Assembly (NCBI RefSeq): GCF_046630445.1
Contig: NC_092334.1
Span: forward strand, 110,851,001-110,915,000
Length of the DNA: 64,000 bases
Direction: 5' to 3'
Source: Rutidosis leptorrhynchoides
Lineage: Eukaryota; Streptophyta; Magnoliopsida; Asterales; Asteraceae
Shown here: positions 10,256 to 23,600 of the stretch, in pieces
How the letters are laid out: each line of letters opens with the position of its first letter
How positions within the stretch are numbered: position 1 is the stretch's first letter
Translations under genes and position numbers: made by a program
Notes under the pieces: generated by a model
What the model was told of the DNA's origin: nothing
What the model saw: the letters and a program-made list of their open reading frames with translations, nothing else
The model's database searches: none

Positions 10256-10821
10256 CGTCATAATCCATCCGGACGAAGTCCATATCGATTATAAACGATT
10301 CATAATAGTTGATTACATCGCGAGGTACTTGACCTCTATATGATACATTTTACAAACATTGCATTCGTTTTTAAAAGACAAACTTGCTTTACATCGAAAG
10401 TTGACGGCATGCATATCATTTCATAATATATCCAACTATAATTGACTAAATAATAATCTTGATTAACTCAATGACTCGAATACAACGTCTTTTGAAATAT
10501 GTCATGAATGACTCCAAGTAATATCTCTAAGATGAGCAAATGCACAGCGGAAGATTTCTTTCATACCTGAAAATAAACATGCTTTAAAGTGTCAACCAAA
10601 AGGTTGGTGAGTTCATAGTTTAACATAAATAATTATTTCCATCATTTTAATAGACCACATGATTTCCAGTTCTCATAAATATACGTCTCATGCATAGAGA
10701 CAAAAATGTCATTCATATCGATTGACCACCTGGTAACCGACATTCACAATATGCATATAAGAATATCCCCATCATTCCGGGATCCTCCTTTTGACATGAT
10801 ATAAATTTCGAAGTACTAAAG
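10256..10821 (-). mobile_element. old gypsy LTR 'Z', left part (interrupted by element A)
   Basis: The sequence has LTR character: CpG-poor, no ORF, and a layout parallel to the LTRs of elements A and C (the phrases CAGCGGAAG, CCTGAAAATAAACATG and ACCTGGTAACC). It stops at 10,821 where element A begins. The flank resumes at 41,607, and joining the two flanks gives a continuous LTR-like context around the TAAAG target. The left boundary near 10,256 is where the LTR-like sequence seems to begin. Orientation is inferred from similarity to the LTRs of A. Confidence 0.65.
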
Positions 10822-12876
10822 TTTAACGACCCGTCAAGGTACACTTGACGACCATCGTTATCTTGGTCCCACAGCTTGATCATAAATCTATATGAATTTA
10901 ATAAATAACTTTGCATTCTTTATTTAAAAATGATTTCCTATAAAGGAAACCTACCAAAATATGTAAGTTTAGAAAAACCATACATTATTACTTAACAAAA
11001 AGTTGACCAAAACAAAGTCAACAACATCCACTATTAAATGTATCAAAATAGAATGCAAGTTAATGTTTAACAAAAGCTGTCATTATAAATATGCAGACTC
11101 TCTAAGCATAGCGGAAGCAATCAATCATGAACCTGAGAATAAAACATGCGAGTAATTGTCAATAAAAATGTTGAGTGAATTATAGGTTTAATATTGCAAA
11201 CAATATTTAATTTAAACCGTAAAAATTTATGTTTGAAAACATAAAAACTCCTTTTTGGACCACAAAATTATATGTTAGAAAACATATAAAAACATTATTC
11301 CATTTTCCGTGAGCCACCTGGTAACCACTTAACCATTTATTTACCCTTTCCAAACACAATAAATAATATACACCGAACAAGTGTATCTTCAACTAAATAC
11401 GAAGTACTAAACATTTCGATTATAAATTGCTAGCGCGACTAGCTCGAAATGGGGTTGTCAAACCCGATAGATCTATCCGTAGGATTCGCGTTCACCAGTA
11501 GAAACCAGTGATTACAATTACCAGATTAGAGAATATTTTTGTTCGACTCACAATGAATAATTTAAATCAACTTCCACATGTGTTCAATATGTAAAAATAA
11601 AATGCATGTATTCTCATTCCAAAAGATTTAAAATAGAAAAATGGGACTATAACTCACCTTAAAGCAAATGAAGTAACCACACAAAAATGCGAACGTCAAT
11701 GAAGTAAAGTGATCAAGTATGATCACAACGCCGACCTATAAATAAAGCAGGTCGATATAAATAACTAACTTAGGTCAAGTCTTAGTATGATAGTTATTGT
11801 ACATGTTGCAAGTAGACATAGAACAATACTCAACATGCATCAGTTTGATCGGAACAGCGTACGGACACACACTTTCTATTTTTAGAAAGTTTCTATTTTT
11901 AGCAAGTTTCCATTTTTGGAAAGTTTCTATTTTAGGAAAGTTTCTATTTTAGGAATGTTTCTATTTTTGGAAAGTTTCTATTTTAGGGATGTTTCTATTT
12001 TTGAAAAGTTTCTATTTTAGGAAAGTTTCTAAATTTAGAAAGTTTCCATATTTAGAAAGTTGCTATTTTTGGAAAGTATATAAGTTAGGAAAGTTTCCTT
12101 AATTAGAAAGTCAATTGAAAGTCAAAGTCAATCGAAAATCAACTCAAAAGTCAACCTTGGTCAAACATAGTCAACGTTAATTTTAAAAGTATAAGTTATA
12201 TTAATAATATAGGTTATAACGTTAATTAAAGTCATATATGTATAATTATGTCATAACATAAGTTTAATTAAATTAAAATGAATTATTAAAGTTAACATAA
12301 GTTTAAATGATATAATTAATATAACATAAGTATTTAATTAATTAATTAAATATTAATCATAATATAAGTATTATTAATTAATAATAGATTTTAAATCATA
12401 TCATAAGTATTATTAATTAATAATGAATTATTAATCATATCATAAGTTTCTAATTATCATTATTAAATCATAAGTATTTAATAATTAAATTATAATTAAA
12501 TAATAACTAAGCCTTATAATAATTAAATAATTAATTAATCCTTATTATAAGTCTTATTATAATAATCTCATAATATAAGTTTAATACTTACCATAAGTAT
12601 TTTTCATTAACAATAAAAGTATTATTAATCATAAGTTTAATTAAATGTTTAATTAAATCATAATTAATTAATAAATGATATAGTAAATATATATATCATA
12701 AGTCTTAAATTAAATAATTACTTTTTATATCATAAGAAATTTATTAATAATGAAATTCATTATTTATATCATAAGTCATAATTAATAACCATAAGTTTTA
12801 ATTAAAAGTTCATCGGGTCATAACTTGAGCCCCGGGAATCAGTTTTCGGCGAGTCTTATATATATCTTTGCCTAAC
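10822..12876 (-). repeat. element A left LTR, first part
   Basis: Matches 38258-40315 nearly base for base. Sub-structure: a 17-19-bp minisatellite of AAAGTTTCTATTTTTGG type (about 11868-12112), a cluster of AAAGTCAA words (about 12113-12175), then about 640 bp of AT-rich DNA with the recurring heptamer CATAAGT (about 12175-12810). It is interrupted at 12,876 by element B. Confidence 0.93.
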
Positions 12877-14829
12877 TGATGTTTCGCGAGGTGTATATAA
12901 AATAGCTATTATTTTTACAAGGAAATACTATTAAATACGATACAATTTTACACAAGATATTTATTTATTTAGAGAATGGATATACTTAAACCTTGCTACG
13001 ACACTTATAGGCAGTGTACCTAATCGTACAGTAGTGTAGTTTTTAGTAAGTCCGGTTCGTTCCACAGGGAATCTTTTTAAACAAAGCTTAACGCTATATT
13101 AGTCTACTTTTATAAAAATACAAATATATATATATAAGTAATATTATTATTATAAATGGGGGTTTTTACAGTTTAATGACCGGTTTGTCGATTTTAAAAC
13201 TTTAGTCGCAGTTAAAACCAAATGTAAAGTATTAAAAATAAATACAAGACTTAAATTAAAGCATAAAATAAACTTGCGATAATTAAAAAGTACGATAATT
13301 AAAAGTGCAATTAAATACAATAACAATAAAAATGCAATAATTAGAAGTGCAATTAAATATAAAATAAAGGAAATTAAATATGAAATAAAAGAATTATGCT
13401 TATTTAAACTTCCGTAATCATGATGTTTGACGTGTTGATTTTAGTTTTATGCCCATGGGTTAATTGTCCTTTGTCCTGGATTATTTAATATGTCCATACG
13501 GATTTGTCCATAATAGTCCATCAGTCATAAATATAAAGAGCGAAAGCCTTCGTCAAATTATTCTTATTTCCGAAGTCAAATATTCCAACTAATTGGGGAT
13601 TCGAATTGTAACAAGGTTTTAATACTTTGTTTAATGAATACACCAGGTTATCGACTGCGTGTAAACCAAGGTTTTACTACTTTGTTAACAATTACACCAA
13701 TTACCCTTGAATGTAATCCACCCCTGTTTTAATGAGTCCATTGACTATTAATCCATCCCCGTGTCCGGTCAAATGAACAATAATTCGTACTTATAAATAT
13801 CCCGCCCATCGTGTCCGATTAAGCGTATGTGGTAATTTATAGGGACGCCCAATTGTAAATCTTTATATTAACATTAACAAACTATCATTTAGTTAAACAA
13901 ATATAAAGCCCATTAATAGCCCATAGTCTAATTTCAACAAGTGTCGTTCTTTTGTCCAAACCCCAATTATGGTACAAAGCCCAATTACCCAATTTTAGTA
14001 ATTAGCCCAACATCATGATTACTTCGGATTAAATAAGCATAATAATAACTTAGCTACGAGATATTAATGAAAAAAGGTTGAACATAACTTACAATGATTA
14101 AAAATAGCGTAGCGTTACACGGACAGAATTTCGACTTACACCCTTACAACATTCGCTAACGTACCCTTATTATTAGGATTAAGATTAAAATTAAAATTAA
14201 AATATAAATTATATATATATATATTTTACGTATATAGATGGAGAGATTGATATATGATGATGAAAAATGCTCAGAATTCGGTTGGCTTTATAGGGAGTTT
14301 CAAAACTTGGGGCTCCGCGACTCGCGGAATTTTTGGCCTTCAAACTCCGCGAGTCGCGGAGATTGAAATTACAGCTCAGTCCCTTTTGGAGTCTTTCTTG
14401 CCGACGGTTTTAAATATTAATATAATATATATATAATTTTTAAGAATTATTTATATATTATATTATATTTATGTGCATAGTTGACTTGTAATTTTTAGTC
14501 CGTTGCGTCGAGCGTTGAGAGTTGACTCATTCCCGGTTCCGGATTTTCGAACATCCTTGCGTACAATTTAATATCTTGTACTTTGCGTTTTGAATCTTGT
14601 ACTCTTGTAATTTCGAGACGTTTCTTATCAATAATTGGAACCTCTTTGATTGTCTTTTGTACTTTTGAGCTTTTTGGTCGTTTGCGTCTTCAATTCGTCG
14701 AATCTGTCTTTTGTCTTCACCTTTTATTATTTAAACGAATATCACTTGTAAATAGAACAATTGCAACTAAAAGCTTGTCTTTCTTGAGGAATAATGCTAT
14801 GAAATATATGTTCGTTTTTAGCATTATCA
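12877..14829 (-). repeat. element B LTR1 (3' LTR in element sense)
   Basis: 1,953 bp, TGATGTTTCG at the left and AGCATTATCA at the right. By eye fewer than twenty differences separate it from LTR2 (27433-29382), so the element is young. It holds a paired GC-rich dyad CTCCGCGACTCGCGG (14313-14327) and CTCCGCGAGTCGCGGAG (14345-14361) in AT-rich DNA. Confidence 0.95.
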
Positions 14830-14846
14830 AATATTCTCACACTTGA
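14830..14846 (-). other. polypurine tract of element B
   Basis: Read on the - strand, AAGTGTGAGAATATT directly precedes LTR1. The duplicate copy at 29383 reads AAGTGTGGGAATATT. It is the expected primer for plus-strand DNA synthesis; G/A-rich but with T, as is common in Athila. Confidence 0.55.
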
Positions 14847-16901
14847 GCGTTGCTTGTCCTCAAGCAATATCGTCTTGAAATACTAGAATCACTTCTTTAT
14901 TCTTCACACTTTGTACATCAGTGATTTCTATATGGCGGTATAAACAATGGTAGTAACGATATGGTTTACAGTCCCACATGACTATAAAAATTTAGATCCA
15001 TTAAGGAAATTGGATCTTTATGAAAACATTTGATCTTTTGAAAATTAAATCTAGTTTTTACCCTAGATAAGTTTTCCGGAATAACCCTTTACCGGTGTTT
15101 GCAAAATATTTTTGTGGGTTTGGTGGGTTTCAGATTTGAAAATTTTAGCTCAAAACTTATGGTTTTGTGTCACCCACTTGCTAACCTTGTATTTGGAAAG
15201 CAACACGTCCAGTTTACTTGTCCCGTATATTATCTTTCGGTAAACTACGGTTGTAAAGGAAAGCGTTGAACAAGCAACTGTTAAGGCAATGTCCCCTGAC
15301 ATGCTTTTAATTATGGTCTACAACGTGTCGGACGCAATTACTATCCTTGGTAGGAGCAATAGTAAAGCTCACCCTTATGATTTTTCGGTCTGGCACAAGG
15401 TCCTGTCTTTGACCATGCTATGCAACCACCGTTCTTACGGTTGACACCCGATTTAGTTCAGGTGACCTAATGAATTCCAGGTGAATTCCTAGGATTTTAC
15501 GTTCAATGGTAATGAATGCATTGAAAATAGGGTTTTCAGAAAACAAATCGGTTTGTAATTTTGATCAAAATATTTTCTCGTTCAAGCTCGAGTTTAGATA
15601 TCATTGAATTCCATGAGTTTGAATTCTCAATCTTTAAGGTCAATCTCTAGGATTGAGTAATATCAGGCTTAAAAGCTGATTTTTGATCTTTTAAGGAGAT
15701 TATCCTTTCTGGAGATCTGATTTATTAGTCTTATCCAGCTAATTTGCATGGTGCCCCCCCCATTGTATGAGATAAATCCTTCTCATGGTTAGGATAAATC
15801 TGACCTCTTGGCGACCCTGTTCAATGCTGAGGTCCGTGGATTTCCTGCTGATTTTAGTGATGACTTTTCTAGATTTTTCGTCAACCTACAGCTGGTCTGG
15901 ACGACAACTTCATGACCTAAATCAAGAAGCGCGTGTCTTTTTCGAAAGACTTTACTTCCTTTTAATGAAGGAATTGATTCATCGTGTAGATCCATCTCTT
16001 CTTTTCTTTCATTGGGTAAAACAGTTTAGTTTAGTCCAAAGCAAAAGTATTTTCAGTTATTTGTTGCAGATATATGTGACATATGTTTAAGATAACTTGG
16101 TAAATTTTCCCACACTTGGCTTTTATTTTCCTTTTTATCGTCCTCTATTCCATTTTAAATGAATTTTAACATTTTGGTTTGTTTCTCAATTTATGTCCTT
16201 TTCGAGGTAACAATAATTTCGGTGTTAAAACCTAGTTTTATCGTTCATAAATATGTATAAACATGAATTTGAGTTCATTTAATTGAAAATTTTGAAAAAT
16301 TTTACTAGAATTGGGTAGTCAGTATATAAGACTAGGGCTGTTCTTTATTATCAGAGAGCACTAGATTCTAATACAACTACTGCTTTACTAGTATTTTTAA
16401 TGGTAACCAAGTGTATAAAGTAAAAATTTTAAAATCCGAAAGAATTTAACCCCTTCTCACACTTAAGATCTTGCAATGCCCTCATTTGCAAGAAATCAGT
16501 AACAATTTAAATTATTGAGGGTGATTTGTGTGAAAATGATTAAATTTTACCAAAGTTTCCAAACATATTGGCGTTTGTTTGCTGAATGATAAATGGTGCA
16601 CATCATTTGTTCATTCCGTCTTGTTGTTATTTCACATATATTTTGCATCTTGTCGTCAAAATTAGTTGCTTTTGCTGAATTTAATGCCAGTCTTTGAAAA
16701 TGCGTTGTTTTACCATGTTGTGTACATAAGATAAACTGCAAACATATATACATATTTTTGAAGTTTAGTATATTACCCCACATTCAAAAATTATTAAAAT
16801 CTAAGAATAAAAGTTAGAAAATTATAAAAACTATTACAATATTAACATAAGTATTAAACGTATCAACATTACAAATTACAAAATAAATAAAACTAAGTAG
16901 A
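14847..16901 (-). other. element B 3' non-coding region
   Basis: About 2 kb between the env-position ORF and the 3' LTR without a credible ORF. It contains more purine tracts of the GTGTGGG/GTGTGAG type near 16108, 16455 and 16776 (all - strand), like internal polypurine tracts. Short frames near 15785-16090 and 16547-16783 have no recognisable product. Confidence 0.7.
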
Positions 16902-18252
16902 CTAGGGATGATATTGATACCAATAGGGGTTCCAAGCATAACCATAGGTGCTATAAAATGCTTCGGCAGGGTTATACGTAGGATACGGTGGCTGCATCTC
17001 TATAGACCAGGGAGGGAATATGGGTTTTGGTGTAGGAATATAGTTTCTACCTATATGTTGGCAATGAGCTATGATTTGGTTCTGATGAACTTGCCAATCT
17101 TCAAATGCTCTCTGTCTAGCATTTTCGTACTCCTGTGAAGCTATAAACATTTGCATTTCTTGCATCTCATTTCCCCCTCCTACATTACCTTGCTGTTGGT
17201 TTCTCTCAACCTGTGGATGTCTACCATGGTATTGTACTGCGGCGTTATTTCGCCTCTTCAAAACTTTCGCACCATGGTATACATTTAAACCTATAGTATC
17301 GCGGGGTTCTGGTTCTTCTACTAATAATCCCCCGACTTATATCCACACCGAGATATTCAGCAATCAAAGTAATAAAAATACCACCTCCTATTATGCTATG
17401 CGGTCTCATCCCCCTAACCGTAGCTGATAAATAATAACCCACACAATAAGGTATACTTACAGCGCTTTGTGGGTCTCGAATACACATATGGTAAAACAAA
17501 TCCTGTTCATTTACCTTTTCCTTGTTCTTACCCCTTTGTGTAATCGAATTAGCTAAAAACCTATGAATTACTCTTAATTCAGCTCTATCTATATCCAAAT
17601 AAGAGTAATTTCCCCCTTTGAAACGGTGATGGCTTGTCATTTGACTCCACACACCGTGTGTATCAAAATTTTCATCTATCTTTCTACCGTTTAGTATCAA
17701 CCCTCTACAATCAGCAGATGCTAACTCCTCAGGCGTATATATACGTAAAGCCTGAGCCATGTCTAGTAAAGACATGTGGCGCATCGAACCGCCTAACAAA
17801 AATCTAATAAAAGATCGATCGGTTAAACTAGCTACCCGATCATTTAATTCTATACTACATAACAATTCTTCACACCATACTTTATATACAGGTCTACGCA
17901 TGGTGAATAAACGTACCCAGTCATTAAAAGTAGAATTACCATACCTCTGTACAAGTAATTCCCTAATTGGCCCGGCCAATTCTACAGCTTCTAAGGGTCC
18001 CCATTCTATGACCCTAGGTACCTCAACAACTTTAGAATGAAGCGTATGCAACCCCCTTTGATACTTTGGATAATCTATCCAAAGTCTGTCAAATCTCAGG
18101 TTCGGGTGCAACTCTTCCAAGTGCATATCAAAAAATGTCATGACTGGATGAGGTATATCCTGCTTGTAGTAGTTATCCACCTCCTGTTGTTCTGCATTCT
18201 CAGCAGGAGCATTGCGGGCTTGAGATGAAGATTCACCCCTTTCAGTCTGCAA
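16902..18252 (-). pseudogene. Athila-type env-position ORF, frameshifted
   Basis: This ORF lies downstream of pol, where Athila elements carry an extra gene of unsettled, possibly envelope-like, role. The first 335 codons run from 18252 to 17245; a second frame continues to 16902 and ends in a Pro/Tyr-rich tail. Continuity in the alternative frame shows that the two are one gene broken by a single-base frame change in a G run near 17326-17330. The start ATG at 18252 is followed by a Ser/Gln/Glu-rich segment. No obvious signal peptide or transmembrane helix is visible, so an envelope function is not supported by sequence. Family assignment is from general resemblance to Athila ORF proteins. 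Confidence 0.7.
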
Positions 18253-20133
18253 AACACATCAAACACAATTTTTGTGCATCCAAATATGCATTAGTGTCAG
18301 CAAAATCATCAATCAAAATAGTTACAATGACATGATCAATTTATATCAAACTTAAGCTCATTTTCACATTTTTATCAAATCTACACTTTTTCAAATAAGC
18401 ATATACGAAAATGTTCGCCAAGTTCATAAGCATTCAACTCAAATAACATGTCAAAATAATCATTACTAGCAATTAAACAAGTTTCAAATGGCATTATCTC
18501 TCAAAAATCAAGTTCATGAATTTTAGACTTGAAAAAGTCCACTTTAATTCTCAAAATCATGTTTAGGCTCAAAGTTTGGATCATTTAACTACCTAAACAT
18601 GTTACACTACTTAATTTAGCAACAATTCATGACAAAAATTGGCCATAACCTGTTTATATCAAAAAGCCCCAAATTTGCTCAAGAACACAAACCCTAGATT
18701 ACTCAAAATTTGAAGTTTAAGGCTTCTAATCATGTTAAATAGCATCAATCTAGGTTATACAAGCATAATACATAAACAATTTAAGCCTAATTACACTAAA
18801 AAGCATCAAAATCAAATTGGGGAAAAAATTTCTCAAGAACACTAATTTCGGATTAAATGGTGTTTAGGTGTAGAAATTTACCGTTTTTCTTGAGTAATTC
18901 CTTGATAGCATCCTTCTCAACATGATTTTAGTAAAAGATTTGATGATTAACGGTTAAAAATTGTGATTTTGGGGTGTATTTTTCGGGTTTTTTCGAGCTT
19001 ATTTTCGCAGTTTTTTTTCTTTGTGGTGTGTTGGGACTGAGCTAATCGATCTGTTATATTTTTTCTGTATTTCGGTCCTCCCGCGAGTCGTGGGGATTAA
19101 ACCTCCAAACTCCGCGAGTCGCGGAGTTTGGTATTTTTTTTTTTATTATATAATCTTTAACTTATTAAAACAATTAAGTAATTAATTTTAAAATTTTGTT
19201 TCCCTTGTTATTTAGGACGAGGTCGTTTCGGATCGATGTCCTAGTCCGTCCCTCGACAAAATTTTAAAATTTGTCTTTTTGTAGCGATTGTTTTTAAAAG
19301 CTAAGATTTTTGTGTTTTTTAATGTTTTGGCATACTTTAATTCAATAAGATTAAAAATAATGATAATAAAAGTTCTCGTCCCTTCCTTGGGTAAAGCAAT
19401 TCCGGTTCAACGACCTAGTCTTCAACTTACGACGAATTTTAAAAATCATATTTTTAACTTAATGAGATAAAGTAAATTTTTGTTTTTAAATTCACACAAC
19501 TTAAATATTTAAAATGCATAAAATTAAAAATTCATATTTTAAAAATAAAAAATTCACACCAATCTTAATTTAAAAATTCATATTATAAATTCACACCAAA
19601 CTTATATTAATTTTTCAAATATTTACAATTTTAAATATATTGTTTTTACAAAGTTTACAATATTAATTTAAGATTTAAATATTAATTTTAAAAACATGGT
19701 AAAAATAAAATTAAAAATCTTTTTGGCTTTTTATCCCACTTTAATCAATCAAATATTATCAAAAATATGCGCCCCACTTTTCGGTAAAGTAATTTCGGTT
19801 CCAAGACCTAATTTAACTCATGACGAATTTTTGAAATATTTTGGGTTGATTGATTAAAGATATTTATACCTTAAGAATAAACGTTAAATTTCGCAGTGAT
19901 GTAATAAATTATTGAATGATATTAATAATTTCGGTCGCCAAACCTAATTTTATTCAATACCATTTTAATACTTTATAGCGAACAAATTAGCGTTTATTAT
20001 CAAAAGGTTTAAAATTAAAAAAAAATAAAGACTGTTCAGACATACCTGTGAAATAGATTTCTTAGTTATACGATCTATCCCATTCATAAGATAGTCGGTT
20101 TAATTGTTTTTCCATAGCTACATAGGTGTAACC
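18253..20133 (-). other. element B spacer between env-position ORF and zinc-knuckle ORF
   Basis: Mostly AT-rich and non-coding. It contains two GC-rich dyads (about 19080-19094 and 19111-19127, the second CTCCGCGAGTCGCGGAG) like those in the LTR. Repeated AATTCATATTTTAAAA-like words occur near 19500-19700. Confidence 0.7.
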
Positions 20134-20478
20134 TCAAGCATTCAGTGTCTTTTCTTCTAAACATATGAACGGTCCGTCTCTGCATAAAGTAACAAATTCG
20201 GTATTTGAATAGGTTTGATTATTTGAACATTTACCTCCATGTGACCATTTTCCGCATTTGTGACATCTTTCTAGGTGTCGTGCTCTTCTTTTCGCTGCAG
20301 ATTTTGATTTTCCTTTACCAAATTGTAACTTATTATCTTCGCATCTGGATTCTTTTCTAACTCCGTCCATTCTTTCTCTGATTACTGATACTAATTCACT
20401 CGGTAGTGTGTCATTATTACGTTTAGTGATCAAAGCTTGTAGCATTAGACCATGGTTTAGTTCACAGGCAGTCTTCAA
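20134..20478 (-). CDS. small element-B ORF with a zinc knuckle
   Basis: 114 codons. A basic stretch (KGKSKSAAKRRARHLER) precedes a knuckle CHKCGKWSHGGKC, spaced Cys-X2-Cys-X4-His-X3-Cys, which departs by one residue from the usual CX2CX4HX4C. A basic region plus zinc knuckle suggests nucleic-acid binding. The frame continues open for about 22 codons beyond its TGA, so the stop may be a mutation. Just upstream on the - strand a T-rich tract ends in TTTTTTTTAG/GT, a possible 3' splice site (near 20490), and coding-like sequence continues across it. The ORF may therefore be translated from a spliced RNA. It lies between pol and the env-position ORF, and I do not know its function. Confidence 0.55.
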   Translation of the reverse strand: MKTACELNHGLMLQALITKRNNDTLPSELVSVIRERMDGVRKESRCEDNKLQFGKGKSKSAAKRRARHLERCHKCGKWSHGGKCSNNQTYSNTEFVTLCRDGPFICLEEKTLNA

Positions 20479-20650
20479 TTTGTAAAAACCTAAAAAAAAT
20501 AAAAATTCAGAATGGGGGGAGAAGACTAGTTCTTTAGGGTCTGCTAGGGAAAGACCATTCGGGTTCCATTTTCGAGAACTAAACGAAAACAGACAATCTA
20601 ACTCTAACAGAAATACATATTATCCTTTAAAGACTTGATTCTCCCCACAC

Positions 20651-23600
20651 TTAGTTAGCTGTGGTGTCGAAATTGTGATTAACTTCGTTGTCGACTTCCA
20701 TCGGACTATGTATGTAGTGTTTAACTCTGTGACCATTAACTTTAAATTCAATCCCATTTGAATTTATTAATTCTATCGTTCCGTATGGGAAAACTCTTTT
20801 GACTATGAATGGTCCAGACCATCTTGATTTCAATTTCCAGGAAATAGCTTGAATCGTGAATTGAAAAGAAGAACTCTGTCTCCTTCCTTAAATTCTTTTA
20901 AACTTCTGATTCTTTTATCATGCCATTTCTTCGTTCTTTCTTTATAGATTATCGAATTTTCGTATGCTTCATGTCTTAATTCTTCTAATTCGTTTAGTTG
21001 ACTTAATCGTAGACGTCCGGCTTCATGTAAATCAAGATTACATGTCTTCAAAGGCCAAAATGCTTTGTGTTCAATTTCTACTGGAAGATGACATGCTTTT
21101 CCATAAACAAGTCTAAAAGGTGTGGTTCCAATTGGAGTTTTGTAGGTTGTTCTAAAAGCCCAGAGTGCATCCTCCAATTTAATGGACCATTCCTTCGGAT
21201 TTGATCCTACGGTTTTCTCTAGAATACGTTTTAAATCTCGGTTGGTATTTTCAACTTGTCCACTTGTTTGTGGATGATATGCGGTGGAGATTTTATGAGT
21301 TACTCCATATCTTTTAAGAACTTTCTCAAGTTGATTATTACATAAATGAGTTCCCCGATCACTTATTAAAGCTTTCGGTGTTCCAAACCTTGCAAAAAGA
21401 CGTTTTAAAAAGTTGACTACAACTCGTGCATCGTTAGTTGGGAGAGCTTGTGCTTCCGCCCATTTAGATACATAATCAATGGCTACGAGTATATATAGAT
21501 TATTATGAGATTTTGGAAATGGACCCATAAAGTCAATACCCCAAATGTCAAATACTTCACATACTTGGATGACATTTTGTGGCATTTCATCACGTTGACT
21601 TATTTTTCTGGCCCTTTGACAAGCATCACAGGATTTGCAAAGAAGGTGTGCGTCTTTGTAAATTGTAGGTCAATAGAATCCAGCATCATAAACTTTTCTT
21701 GCTGTTAGTTGAGGCCCATAATGCCCTCCTGTTGGTCCTGTGTGACAATGGTTTAAAATTTTACTAGCTTCATCTCCAAATACACATCGGCGTATTATTC
21801 CATCGGGACAACTTTTAAACAAATGTGGATCTTCGCAAAAATAGTGTTTTATATCACTGAAGAATTTCTTTCGTTTTTGGTACGATAATCCTTTTTCAAG
21901 GAATCCACAAACTAAGTAGTTTGCATAGTCTGCAAACCATGGAATTTCTTTATAATCTATCTTCAATAGATATTCATCAGGAAAGTTGTCTTGTATGGCC
22001 GATTCATTTAGAACTTCTAATTCGGGATTTTCAAGACGAGAAAGATGATCAGCGGCGAGATTTTCTGCTCCTCTTTTATCTCGGATTTCAATATCAAACT
22101 CTTGTAAGAGTAAGAACCAACGGATTAATCTTGGTTTATCATCTTGTTTTGAAAATAGGTATCTAAGAGCAGAATGGTCGGTATAGACCACCGTTTTTGC
22201 TAGAACGAGATATGATCGAAATTTGTCAAAAGCAAAGACAATAGCAAGGAGTTCTTTTTCAGTAGTTGTATAGTTCGTTTGTGCTCCTTGTAACGTCTTA
22301 CTAGCATAATATATAGGTTGAAATCGTTTTTCAATCCTTTGTCCTAAAACGGCTCCCATTGCAAAATCACTTGCATCGCACATTAGTTCAAATGGTAGAT
22401 TCCAATTTGGTGTTATCATGATCGGCGCATTAGTGAGTTTCTCTTTAAGAATATTAAAAGATTTGATACATTCATCTGAAAAGATGAATGGAGCATCTTT
22501 TTCTAGGAGTTTATTCATAGGAGTGGCAATTTTTGAAAAATCTTTTATGAAACGTCGGTAAAAACCGGCATGCCCTAGAAAACTCCTAACTCTTCTAACA
22601 TTGGTGGGATGTGGAAGTTTAGCAATTACATCTACTTTAGCTCTATCCACTTCAATTCCTTCTTTTGAAATTTTATGTCCAAGAACGATGCCTTCTTTAA
22701 CCATGAAATGGCATTTCTCCCAATTAAGTACTAGATTTGATTGTTCGCATCTAATAAGCATTCGTTCCAGATTAACTAGACATGATTCAAATGTATCACC
22801 GAAGACTGAAAAGTCATCCATGAATACTTCCATGCATTCTTCTATCATGTCGTGAAAAATCGCCATCATACACCTTTGAAAGGTTGCAGGGGCGTTGCAA
22901 AGTCCAAATGGCATGCGTTTGTAAGCAAAAGTACCATAAGGGCACGTGAATGTGGTTTTCTCTTGGTCCTCGGGTGCTATTGGAATTTGAAAATATCCGG
23001 AAAATCCATCTAGAAAACAATAGTAACTATTTCCGGCTAATCTTTCCAACATTTGATCAATGAAAGGTAAGGGAAAGTGATCTTTTCTGGTGGCGTCATT
23101 TAATTTTCTATATTCAATACACACACGCCGTCCTGTTACGGTTCTAGTAGGAATAAGCACATTTTTCTCATTTGTAATGACAGTCATGCCACCCTTCTTA
23201 GGCACGCATTGAACTGGGCTTACCCATGGACTATCAGAAATTGGATATATCAAACCTGCATCTAGCAGTTTAATAATCTCTTTTTTAACTACATCTTGCA
23301 TATTTGGATTTAGTCTTCGTTGGCGTTGCACATACGTTTTATGACCTTCTTCCATAAGGATTTTATGTGTGCAATACGAAGGACTTATTCCTTTAATATC
23401 ATGAATCTTCCATGTAATGGCTGGTTTATGAGCTTTCAACACAGAAATGAGTTGTGATTTCTCATTTTCAGTAAGAGAAGACGATATTATTACAGGTAAT
23501 TCAGATTCACCATGTAAATAAGCGTATTCCAAATGGTTTGGAAGTGGCTTTAACTCTAATTTCGGAGGTTCTTCTATCGATGATTTGTATCGATATCTGT

